DNA from: JACQFK01 sp036383955
GTDB taxonomy: Bacteria > Planctomycetota > MHYJ01 > JACPRB01
Reading direction: 5' to 3'
DNA length: 64,000 nucleotides
Assembly: GCA_036383955.1 (NCBI GenBank)
Contig: DASVNH010000224.1
Span: forward strand, 1 to 64,000
Shown here: positions 13,816-21,592 of the stretch, piece by piece
Layout: each line of letters opens with the position of its first letter
Position numbering within the stretch: position 1 is the stretch's first letter
Notes under the pieces: model-generated
What the model saw: the letters and a program-made list of their open reading frames with translations, nothing else
What the model was told of the DNA's origin: nothing
Databases searched by the model: none
Translations under genes and position numbers: made by a program

Positions 13816-15441
13816 ATGCGCGTTGACGCCCTCGATCAGAAAGAGCTGCTCGAACTGGATCCGGCGGGAGGCCTCATCCACTTCGCGGGCCAGCGCGCGC
13901 TCATCATCGACGCCGTGGCGCAAGGACTGCTGCGGAAGGAGCTCATCGACACCCTCGGCGTCCGGGTGGCCCAGGGCATCCTGAGCCGCTTCGGCTACGT
14001 CCATGGGCGGCGCATGGCGGAAGCCATGCGGACCCAGTTCAAGTGGGACAGCGAAGACGACTGGCGCCGCGCGGGCGCCCGGATCTACGCCCTGCAGGGG
14101 CTCTTCATGCTGGAGCCCGGGGAGCCCGAAGGGGGGACGTGGCGCGTCTCCTACGAGGCCGAGCAGCACATCCTCCACCTGGGCCTCGCCGACTATCCCG
14201 TCTGCTGGACGCTCAGCGGCCTGGTCAGCGGCTACCTGAGCTTCGCCACGGGGAGCGAAGTCTACGCGCTGGAAGACCGCTGCATGGGAAAGGGCGACAC
14301 GGCGTGCCACGTCACCATCAAGCCGATCGACCAGTGGGGGAAGGACGTCGGCGACCGCCTGTCCGTGTTCAAACGCGAAGGCCTCGATTCCGCGCTGGAG
14401 GACGTCGCCCGGGCCCTCAAGCGGACCGAACGCATGCTTCTCGAGCGGACGCGCAAGCTGGCGCAGGTGGCCGCGGTCGAGGAGGATCCCGCGGGCATCG
14501 TGGCGCGGAGCCCGGAGATGCGCCGGGTCATGACGCTGGCCGCCACGATCGCGAAAGTCGACTCGACGGTGCTCGTCACGGGCGAGAGCGGCACCGGGAA
14601 GGAGCGCGTCGCGCGCTTCGTCCACGACCACTCGGCGCGGGCGGACGGCCCGTTCGTGGCGGTCAATTGCGGCGCGATCAGCGAGACGCTCCTGGAGAGC
14701 GAGCTGTTCGGGCACGCCCGGGGGGCCTTCACCGGCGCGACCTCCGACCGGCCCGGCCTGTTCGAGGCGGCCAACGGCGGGACCCTCTTCCTGGACGAGG
14801 TCGGCGAGATCTCCCCGGCCATGCAGGTCAAGCTCCTGCGGGCGCTGCAGGAACGGGAAGTGCGCCGGGTGGGAGAGAACAAGAGCCGCCCGTTCAACGC
14901 CCGCATCCTCACGGCGACGAACAAGGATCTGCTCGCCGAAGTGGCCGGGAAGCGGTTCCGGGATGATCTCTACTACAGACTGAAAGTGATGGAGCTGGCG
15001 GTGCCCCCGCTCCGCGACCGGAAGGAAGACCTGCTTCCGCTGGCGAGGATCCTCCTCGCCGAAGCGACGCTGCGGATGAAGCGCGCGGTCGCGGGCCTCA
15101 CGGGCCCGGTCGCCGACCGGCTCCTGGGATATCGCTGGCCGGGCAACGTGCGCGAGCTGGCGAACGTCATGGAGCGCGCCGCCGCGGTGGCGACGGGCGA
15201 CCGCGTGGACCTGGAGGATCTTCCGCCCGAGGTGAGGTCGGCGGCCCCGGCCGCCCCGCCGGGCACCGTCCGCCCGCTCAGCGCCATCGAAAGGGACTAC
15301 ATCCTGTCCATTCTGGAGGCCAAGGGCGGAAATCGCAAGCAGGCGGCGAAGTCGCTCAAGATCGGCATCGCCACGCTCCAGCGCAAACTGAAGTCCTACG
15401 CCGCTCCCCCCTCCTCCCCTTCCCGCCCCACCCCGGAATAG
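13816..15441 (+). CDS. Sigma-54-dependent activator with XylR_N and V4R sensor domains
   Basis: A 541-residue enhancer-binding protein. Residues about 10-110 resemble the XylR N-terminal domain and 115-170 the V4R domain, with Cys156 and Cys164 in EDRCMGKGDTACHV as likely ligand or metal residues. A linker coiled coil is at 190-220. The AAA+ domain has Walker A GESGTGKE (256-263), GAFTGA (303-308, sigma-54 contact) and Walker B GTLFLDEV (322-329). The C-terminus has a Fis-type HTH (GGNRKQAAKSLKIGIATLQRKL). V4R relatives bind small hydrophobic ligands; the ligand here is unknown. The gene sits among four sigma-54-type promoters that it probably controls. Confidence 0.95.
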   Translation: MRVDALDQKELLELDPAGGLIHFAGQRALIIDAVAQGLLRKELIDTLGVRVAQGILSRFGYVHGRRMAEAMRTQFKWDSEDDWRRAGARIYALQGLFMLEPGEPEGGTWRVSYEAEQHILHLGLADYPVCWTLSGLVSGYLSFATGSEVYALEDRCMGKGDTACHVTIKPIDQWGKDVGDRLSVFKREGLDSALEDVARALKRTERMLLERTRKLAQVAAVEEDPAGIVARSPEMRRVMTLAATIAKVDSTVLVTGESGTGKERVARFVHDHSARADGPFVAVNCGAISETLLESELFGHARGAFTGATSDRPGLFEAANGGTLFLDEVGEISPAMQVKLLRALQEREVRRVGENKSRPFNARILTATNKDLLAEVAGKRFRDDLYYRLKVMELAVPPLRDRKEDLLPLARILLAEATLRMKRAVAGLTGPVADRLLGYRWPGNVRELANVMERAAAVATGDRVDLEDLPPEVRSAAPAAPPGTVRPLSAIERDYILSILEAKGGNRKQAAKSLKIGIATLQRKLKSYAAPPSSPSRPTPE

Positions 15442-15455
15442 CGGCGGAAAGCCGG

Positions 15456-15470
15456 TGGCACGCGGCTTGC
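15456..15470 (+). promoter_or_regulatory. Sigma-54 promoter (TGGCACG-N4-TTGC)
   Basis: TGGCACGCGGCTTGC is a perfect consensus match. The predicted start site is about 15482, leaving a 19-nt leader with AGGAGG at 15491-15496 before ATG 15501. It lies just after the activator gene. Confidence 0.88.
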
Positions 15471-15500
15471 GAACATCCTCCACAGGCGACAGGAGGATTC

Positions 15501-15788
15501 ATGTTGGATCGCGCCAAGGCGAAGATCACGACGCGGCGAGTCCCGTTTCAGGTGAAGGCGCCCGGAGCCCAGGACGTCCGCGTGACGGGCGACTTCATCC
15601 GCTGGGGCGTGGAAGGCATCCCGCTGGGCCATGATGGCACGGGGCTCTGGCGCACCATGCTCCCCCTGGAGCCCGGAGAGTACCAGTACCGCCTCCTCGT
15701 CGACGGGGTGTGGAGCGACCACGCGGAAGCGACCGAGCATGTGCCGAACCCCTTCGGCTCCAGGAACGGGCTCCTGAAGGTCGTCTAG
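15501..15788 (+). CDS. CBM48/AMPK-beta-type glycogen-binding domain protein
   Basis: A 95-residue stand-alone early-set domain. The strand pattern VTGDFIRWGVEGIPL, LWRTMLPLEPGEYQYRLLVDGVW and NPFGSRNGLLKV is that of CBM48 and AMPK-beta glycogen-binding domains, including the conserved aromatic residues and GEYQYR. It has no catalytic domain. It may tether a partner to glycogen or have a different ligand. ATG 15501 has an AGGAGG 4 nt upstream and follows a perfect sigma-54 promoter. Two further genes follow at 6 and 11 nt. Confidence 0.88.
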   Translation: MLDRAKAKITTRRVPFQVKAPGAQDVRVTGDFIRWGVEGIPLGHDGTGLWRTMLPLEPGEYQYRLLVDGVWSDHAEATEHVPNPFGSRNGLLKVV

Positions 15789-15794
15789 CCGGCC

Positions 15795-16415
15795 ATGATG
15801 GAAATGAGCGTCCAGAGGGTCGACGTGCTGAAGCGCTATCCCAAGGCCTTCGCGGCCGGGCTGGTCGTCCGCCCGATGGAGGCCTCGGACGAACCGGCGC
15901 TACTGGCCTTCTTCAAGCGGGTTCCGGTCGACGAGCGCCAGCTCTTCCAGGAAGATGTGACCCAGCCCGCCGTCATCCGGGGATGGATCCGCGACCCCGA
16001 TCACGGCCGCGTCCTCCATCTCCTGGCGCTCCGAGGCGCGCGGATCGTCGCCCACGCCACGCTCCGTCGCGACGTCGGCGGATGGGCCCGCCACCTGGGC
16101 CGGATGAGGCTGACGATCGACCCCGACTGCCGCCGCCAGGGCCTGGCCCGCCGGCTGGCGCTGGAATTCATGGCCCTGGCCGAACCCCTGGGGCTGGCCG
16201 TCCTGGAGGCCGAAGTCCTCGACGTCCAGAAGCCCGCGATGCTTTTCTTCGAGGCCATGGGGTTTCAGGGCGTGGCGACGCTTCCGCAGCACGCCATCGA
16301 CCTCGGCGGGCGCGTCCACGACATGCGCGTCTACGCCCAGACGCTCAACCTTCCTGAAGGCCTGGCGCCGGAAGCCCGGTTGAAGGAAGCGGACGCGGAC
16401 ATCGGCGGCGGATAG
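15795..16415 (+). CDS. GNAT family N-acetyltransferase
   Basis: A 206-residue GNAT. Motif A is RLTIDPDCRRQGLARRLALEF, with the Q/RxxGxA acetyl-CoA loop RRQGLA, and the C-terminal part has LDVQKPAMLFFEAMGFQ. N-terminal residues RPMEASDEPALLAFF match the fold's first strand. The substrate is unknown; protein lysine acetylation or an antibiotic/metabolite amine are possible. Second gene of the sigma-54-driven trio starting at 15501. Confidence 0.9.
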   Translation: MMEMSVQRVDVLKRYPKAFAAGLVVRPMEASDEPALLAFFKRVPVDERQLFQEDVTQPAVIRGWIRDPDHGRVLHLLALRGARIVAHATLRRDVGGWARHLGRMRLTIDPDCRRQGLARRLALEFMALAEPLGLAVLEAEVLDVQKPAMLFFEAMGFQGVATLPQHAIDLGGRVHDMRVYAQTLNLPEGLAPEARLKEADADIGGG

Positions 16416-16426
16416 GCGCCGAAGAG

Positions 16427-17113
16427 ATGATCGTCCTGCGAAGGTCCGAAGAGCGCCGGCATGTCAGGAGTCGAGTCCACGACACCTGGATGTCGTTCGA
16501 CCCGGACCGGTCCGCCGACCCCTTTCGACGCGGCTTTCACGCGCTCGAAACGCTCAATGAGGACCTTCTCTCGCCGGAGATGTCCCTTTACTCGACCCCG
16601 CGGCCGGGCGTCGACGTCGTGACCTACGTCCAGGAAGGCACGTGGATCCGTCCGATCGCGGGTCACCTGGAGGCCGGAGAATTCGAGCGCGCGAGCGACC
16701 CTCGCGGAGGACGGCACCCCGCTCCCTCCGGAGCGTCCGCCGCGACCGCTCGCGTATTCCAGAGTTGCATTACGGCGACGGGCGTCGCCTCCGGGCCGGC
16801 CCTCGAGCGGCGGCGCTTTCCGAGGGCGGACCGAGAGGGCATCCTTCGGATCGTCGTCTCCCCGGACGGCCGGGAGAACTCGCTCCGCCTCCGTCAGGAC
16901 GTCCGTCTGTATTCCTCGGTCCTGCTGCCGGGCCACCATCTGATCCACGAGCTGACCGAAGGCCGAGGGGCCTGGCTGCAGGTGATCACGGGAAGCGTCC
17001 GTCTCCATGATCACCACCTCCGCGCCGGAGACGGCGCGGCTCTGGAGGTCGAGCCGGCGGTGGCCCTGACCGCCTGCGAGGCGTCCGAGATCCTTCTATT
17101 CGACCTCGCTTGA
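16427..17113 (+). CDS. Pirin-like bicupin (YhhW/quercetinase type)
   Basis: A 228-residue pirin-like protein. The N-terminal cupin shows RGFHALETLNEDLLSPE and the C-terminal one a WLQVITGSVRLHDHHLRAGDGAAL segment, as in YhhW. The first cupin's usual HPH-type iron ligands are not obvious: PGVDVVTYVQEGTW stands where many family members have a clear metal triad. Iron binding and dioxygenase activity are therefore uncertain. Last gene of the sigma-54-driven trio, 11 nt after the GNAT, convergent with the transglutaminase-like gene. Confidence 0.75.
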   Translation: MIVLRRSEERRHVRSRVHDTWMSFDPDRSADPFRRGFHALETLNEDLLSPEMSLYSTPRPGVDVVTYVQEGTWIRPIAGHLEAGEFERASDPRGGRHPAPSGASAATARVFQSCITATGVASGPALERRRFPRADREGILRIVVSPDGRENSLRLRQDVRLYSSVLLPGHHLIHELTEGRGAWLQVITGSVRLHDHHLRAGDGAALEVEPAVALTACEASEILLFDLA

Positions 17114-17120
17114 GGGGGCC

Positions 17121-19049
17121 TTAAGGCCGAGACCGATACTCGACCCAGGCCGTTTCGACCCCGGAGCCGGTGGGGATCGACCAGGAAGCGTCCTCTTCCG
17201 TTCCCGCCGCGTAGGTCCGGCTGGCGGTCTTGAGCGCCCCGCCTTTCCCTTCCCGCCAGGCAAAGGTCACCTCGGTGGAGGAGGCCGAGGCCGTGCGATA
17301 GGCCAGGTGCATCTCGGCGCGGAGATACGGCCGCTTTCCGTCGTTGCGAAACCGGACCCGGACCGGCCCTGAAACCGCGGCGATCGGCGCGTCCGCGGAG
17401 CACAACGCCTGGCTCCAGAAGTCCGCCGGCTCCTCTCCGCGCCGCGCGATCCGCCAGTCCTTCACCACGGGCGACCAGCTTTTCCCGCCGTCCGTCGAAG
17501 ACTCGATCTGATAGGCGCAGTCCGCCGGAGGATTCCCCGAGACTACGTGGGCCGCCGCGTACACGTGGACCGCGGTCCGGCCGCCGGGCGCCGCCAGCTC
17601 CATCGTCACCGTCGGACTCTGGAAGGCCCCCTCCACGATCCGCGCCTTGGCCAGCGGCATCGTCGGCCCCGCCGACACGTTCGCCAGCCCGCTCGCCGCG
17701 AACGTCACCTTCGTCCCGCCGTCCTTCAAATGCGGGACCAGGGTGGGACTGGTCTGACAGACCGTCCTCATCGACAGCCCCGCGCCGGCCAGCGCCGAAG
17801 CCGGCGCGCCCAGCTTCAGGAAGTACTGCGCGTGCCCCTTCACCGCGTCCGTGAGATCCAGGCCGTCGCGCGCCTCGCGCGGGGCCGTCCAGGTCGCCCC
17901 CCGGTCCACGCTGACTTGCGCCGGACACGTCATCGACCCCCTCAGCACCAGCCCGTTCGTCGCTCCGTCCTCGTAGATGCTCCATGGCGCGGGCTTGCCG
18001 TCCTTCTCCACGAAACGCGGGGGCGTGCAGCCTATGATGTAGGGCGTCGAGAACTCGAACGTCACGTGCGCGTCGGACTCGTCGACGACCCCCGCCTTGT
18101 AGGAGCCGTCCTTGAAGTCCGGGACGTAGGTGTAGGCCGCGTTGCCGTACCGGAAGTAGCCCAGCCGGGTGCCCGTATCGGACGTCGAGCCATGCATCTT
18201 GTCCGGCTGCAGCGCCCACGTGCGGTCGCGCGCCGGCCCGGGGATGGGCTCCGGATCCGACGCGGCTTTCGACATGTAGTTCATGCCCCAGTAGACCCAG
18301 GTCTTGCCGTCCTCGAGGCCCGGCTTCAGATAGCGGCGGAGCGACTCCCCCGGCCGCGGGTTCAGGCGTGGCGGCGGGCCGGCGTACCCGAACTGGTGGG
18401 CGCTGCCGTGGTGACTCACGTAGACCTTGGGGTCGTCGCGGTGGAGGCCGCCGACGAACCAGCCTCTCTGCCGCTCGGGCTTGAATCTCCCGTCCGCGTA
18501 CTTCTTGAGGTCCTGGCTGATCTCCTTGATCGACAGCAGACGGCTGCCGTCCTCGTGGAAGACCACCGTGGAGGTGTCGTGGTCGAGCAGCGCCCAGCGG
18601 CCGGCCCCGTACGCGCCGCCCGTGAGGAAGACCTCGAAGCTCGTATGGCCAGGCACGAAGGCGGCCCGGGCGCGGCCGTGGCCCAGCAGCTTCTCCATCT
18701 CGCCCACCCACTGCGCATGCGTGGTGAAGCAGAGCCCCTGGCCGAACGCGTGGAGGCCGGTCCAGTACTCGCGGTTGACGTCCGACTCCTTCATCCCCTT
18801 GCCCCAGCAGTCCTGATTTCCCTCGGTCGTATGCGCGTAATTGAGGTTCCGCCAGTACCAGCTCGCCAGGGCCTTGTCTTCGTCGCTCTCCACGCTTCGG
18901 CCGGTGACCCGCTTGTAAAGGGCCGCCTGGGTCTTAAAGAGCCGCTCGAAGGTCGACGCCGAAAGCTCGCCGGGAAACCAGGGATGGTCGGTGGCGACCT
19001 GGGGATCGCCGCCTTGGGCCAGCATCAGGAACGCCGTCAGGGTGATCAC
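17121..19049 (-). CDS. Secreted transglutaminase-like protein with large C-terminal beta region
   Basis: A 642-residue secreted protein from GTG 19049 (VITLTAFLMLAQGG), chosen because GAGGAGG lies 6 nt upstream and a signal peptide starts there. Residues about 60-165 look like a transglutaminase-like cysteine-protease fold: Cys107 in GLCFTTHAQWVGE, His135 in VPGHTSFEVFL and Asp156 in WALLDHDTS. The rest is beta-rich, with segments such as IESSTDGGKSWSPVV typical of neuraminidase-type or carbohydrate-binding repeats. Function is unknown; the triad is my inference from spacing. Confidence 0.6.
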   Translation of the reverse strand: MITLTAFLMLAQGGDPQVATDHPWFPGELSASTFERLFKTQAALYKRVTGRSVESDEDKALASWYWRNLNYAHTTEGNQDCWGKGMKESDVNREYWTGLHAFGQGLCFTTHAQWVGEMEKLLGHGRARAAFVPGHTSFEVFLTGGAYGAGRWALLDHDTSTVVFHEDGSRLLSIKEISQDLKKYADGRFKPERQRGWFVGGLHRDDPKVYVSHHGSAHQFGYAGPPPRLNPRPGESLRRYLKPGLEDGKTWVYWGMNYMSKAASDPEPIPGPARDRTWALQPDKMHGSTSDTGTRLGYFRYGNAAYTYVPDFKDGSYKAGVVDESDAHVTFEFSTPYIIGCTPPRFVEKDGKPAPWSIYEDGATNGLVLRGSMTCPAQVSVDRGATWTAPREARDGLDLTDAVKGHAQYFLKLGAPASALAGAGLSMRTVCQTSPTLVPHLKDGGTKVTFAASGLANVSAGPTMPLAKARIVEGAFQSPTVTMELAAPGGRTAVHVYAAAHVVSGNPPADCAYQIESSTDGGKSWSPVVKDWRIARRGEEPADFWSQALCSADAPIAAVSGPVRVRFRNDGKRPYLRAEMHLAYRTASASSTEVTFAWREGKGGALKTASRTYAAGTEEDASWSIPTGSGVETAWVEYRSRP

Positions 19050-19133
19050 GCGAATCCTCCTCGGTAGCTGGACGCCGCCCGTCTCTCCGGCTTCCATAAC
19101 GCTCCCCCGAGGATCCGTGTCTTGCCTCGCGAA

Positions 19134-19150
19134 AGACAAGTGGGTTGTCT
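19134..19150. repeat. Small inverted repeat upstream of the transglutaminase-like gene
   Basis: AGACAA-GTGGG-TTGTCT in the 180-bp gap between two same-strand genes, in an A/T-richer patch (19132-19160). It may mark the promoter or operator of the gene at 17121-19049. Confidence 0.35.
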
Positions 19151-19228
19151 AATTGTAAAATGGCCGGCTTCGGCGAGGATGCCCCGCGCGACCCGCGAGA
19201 AGCCCCAGCACCGCCCGGAAGCGCGGCA

Positions 19229-21592
19229 TCAGCGGAGGTCGCGCAATTCGACGTCCCCCGTGGCGCCCTCGATCTTCCGGAGGAGCTCCCGCGCCTGCTC
19301 GATCAGCGGCTTGAGGTTCTTGGCCTCGCGGTGGGCCAGAAGGTCCTTCTCGAGCTGGCGGAGCCGGGGCAGCATCGGCTTGGCCGCCGCGCCGTAGGCC
19401 TCCAGAGACTTGAGGGCCCCCTTGATCCGGTCCTGCTTCCCCCAGCGATCGATCTCCAGGATGTCGAGGCAGAGCGGAATTCCCTCGCGGATGCGGTGCT
19501 TGGACAGGACGTCGAGCCCCGCCAGCCGCACTCCGTCGGCGAACATCTCCCCGCTCGGCGCCGGCTCCACGATGGCCTGATGGATGGCCGGCAGGAGCGG
19601 CTTGATTTCCTCGAAGCTCAGGCGGCTGAACAGGACGCCCAAGCTGCCTCGCGCCCGGCCGTCCTCGTTCTGAAGCCCCGCCCGCACCGCCTCGCGGAGG
19701 AGGTCGCGGTCGACCCCCTCCATCGCCCCCTTGAGCAGGCCACCCCGGCGGTCGAAGAGCGCGAAGCAGAGAAAGCGCTGCTCCATGCCGCGGGGATCCT
19801 CCGGAGTCGGGGCCCGGGCGATCTTTCGCAGCAGGTCCGGCAGCGCCGCCATCGCCGCCGGGCCGATCGCGGCCAGCGCCTCGGCGGCCTGGACCCGCAA
19901 CCAGAGGTCCGGGTGGTTCAGCGACTCCCGAAGCGCCGGCACGGCGGCAGCGGCGGCGGCCTTGAACTCCGCCAGGGCCGCGCAGGCCCCGAGGCCGGAC
20001 TCGACGCGGGAGGATCGCAGCATCTCGATCAGGGCCGGGAGGACGTCGCTCTTGCGCCGCGCCAGCGCCATCGCGGCCCGCTCCCGCACGATCGGTGACC
20101 AGCTCCCCAGCCGATGGAGAAGCTCCTTCTCCTCGAGGCGGTCGTAGGCGCCGTGGCGGTCCTTGTTGCTCCAGCCGCGGCCGTCGGCGATCAGGGCGTC
20201 GACGGCCGACGTTTCCAGGGCGGGCAGCAGGCCCGGGCGTTTGCCCGTCAGGACGGTCTTCTTGAGCGGCTGCGCGTAGGCCAGTAGGAAGGCCCCGGTC
20301 GCGTCCCAGCCGGCATAGCTGTCCCGGTCCGGTTCGGGCGGGCCCTGGTGGACGAAGGTCCCGTCCCAGCGCCGCGCCAGGTCGAAGGACCATGCGCCGA
20401 ACTCCTCCATCCACGCCCCGGAGGCCCGCGGGCCCTGGAGCGCCAGGGCCGGCATCGCCCAGAGCATGTTGAAGAAATTCCCCGTGTGGCCGCCGTCGCG
20501 TTCCGCCCCGTGCGAAGCGAGGCTCATGCGGGCGAAGAACGCGGCGGGCCCGGCCTCCCCGACGAGATTGAAGAGGACGGCGCCCATCCCGCACTTGCCG
20601 TTGTCCTCGTGCGTCTCCGTCCAGGGCGCGTGGTCGCCGTAGGGAATCGCCCCCTTCCCCATGTAGAAGCGCAGGAGCCGCAGGCTCCGCTCGACCGCCC
20701 GCTGAACTTCCGGGTCCTTCACGCCGGCGTTGCGCGCCATCACCAGACCGATCGTGAGCGGCAGCCCCGGGGCGTTCATCATGCCGTAGCCGTTGAGCCG
20801 TCCGTCCGGGCGCGCGAAGGTATGCCCCCAGGAGCCGACCGCGCTCTGGCCCTCCGCCGATTCCCGGGCGAGGCGGCGCAGCCCCGGCCGCGCCGATTCG
20901 TCTCCGGTCGCCTCCGCGTACTCGGCGATCAGCATCATCACGTAGCCGTAGGACCAGGTCTTGAAATCGGCGGTCGAGAACTCCGCCGCCCATCGCGCCT
21001 CCCGCTGGACGAGGGGCAGGTGGGCGGGATCGCCGCCCGCCAGCAGCGCCAGCGCGTTCAGCGAGCGAGGGATGGGGTGGGGCTTGTAGGAGGGCTCGGA
21101 CATCCTCCGCGCCAGCGCGCGGCAGCCTTGCTCGAGGATGCGGCGGGACTTCGGGCAGTCGTAGGGCGCGACGGCCCCGTACGCGCCGAGAACGGGCAGC
21201 GTCAGGACGACCTCCTCCGTCCGCCCGGCGCGCCATCGGGACAGGAGGAGCCTGCCGCCCTCCGCCTCCGCCCGGGTCAGCGCCCGGCCCAGCTCGGTGC
21301 GTGGATCGAAGGCGAAAGGCTTGCCGCCGACGCCGAGAAGCACGTCGCCCGGCGCGAGGATCCCTTCGGCCGGGGACCCCTGGTCCACCTTGGTGACGGC
21401 GATCTGGCGGGCGTCGGTCGTGCAGAGCTTGTCGCTGTGCATCCACCCGCGGGCCCCGGTGGCGCCGAGATTCCAGTCGTGGTCCGCCCCCTCGGGGATC
21501 CGGCCGCCCTTCGTGAAGTCGGGATTGGGCAGCGCCTTTCCCTGGGCGGCGGCCAGGGACGCGAGGAACAGCAGGACGACCGTGGCGCTCAT
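19229..21592 (-). CDS. DUF6288 protein with PDZ and HEAT-type repeats
   Basis: A 787-residue secreted protein from ATG 21592, after GGAGGAAGG and overlapping the upstream stop (ATGA). Signal peptide MSATVVLLFLASLAAAQG. It then follows the DUF6288 pattern: PDFTKGGRIPEGADHDWNLG, GATGARGWM, a PDZ-like segment (AVTKVDQGSPAEGILAPGDVLLGVGG), PYDCPKSRRILEQG and a long alpha-helical toroid-like middle. The C-terminal third has HEAT-type repeats (VPALRESLNHPDLWLRVQAAEALAAIG). The family is frequent in planctomycetes; its biochemical role is unknown. Confidence 0.82.
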   Translation of the reverse strand: MSATVVLLFLASLAAAQGKALPNPDFTKGGRIPEGADHDWNLGATGARGWMHSDKLCTTDARQIAVTKVDQGSPAEGILAPGDVLLGVGGKPFAFDPRTELGRALTRAEAEGGRLLLSRWRAGRTEEVVLTLPVLGAYGAVAPYDCPKSRRILEQGCRALARRMSEPSYKPHPIPRSLNALALLAGGDPAHLPLVQREARWAAEFSTADFKTWSYGYVMMLIAEYAEATGDESARPGLRRLARESAEGQSAVGSWGHTFARPDGRLNGYGMMNAPGLPLTIGLVMARNAGVKDPEVQRAVERSLRLLRFYMGKGAIPYGDHAPWTETHEDNGKCGMGAVLFNLVGEAGPAAFFARMSLASHGAERDGGHTGNFFNMLWAMPALALQGPRASGAWMEEFGAWSFDLARRWDGTFVHQGPPEPDRDSYAGWDATGAFLLAYAQPLKKTVLTGKRPGLLPALETSAVDALIADGRGWSNKDRHGAYDRLEEKELLHRLGSWSPIVRERAAMALARRKSDVLPALIEMLRSSRVESGLGACAALAEFKAAAAAAVPALRESLNHPDLWLRVQAAEALAAIGPAAMAALPDLLRKIARAPTPEDPRGMEQRFLCFALFDRRGGLLKGAMEGVDRDLLREAVRAGLQNEDGRARGSLGVLFSRLSFEEIKPLLPAIHQAIVEPAPSGEMFADGVRLAGLDVLSKHRIREGIPLCLDILEIDRWGKQDRIKGALKSLEAYGAAAKPMLPRLRQLEKDLLAHREAKNLKPLIEQARELLRKIEGATGDVELRDLR

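Noticed and set aside
13444..15483. 679-residue minus-strand frame opposite the sigma-54 activator
   Set aside because: It is antisense to a clear AAA+ gene. Only the last 52 codons have their own start and ribosome-binding site.
19149..21446. 765-residue frame overlapping the DUF6288 gene
   Set aside because: Low-complexity Gly/Arg/Pro translation; out-of-frame copy of the real gene.
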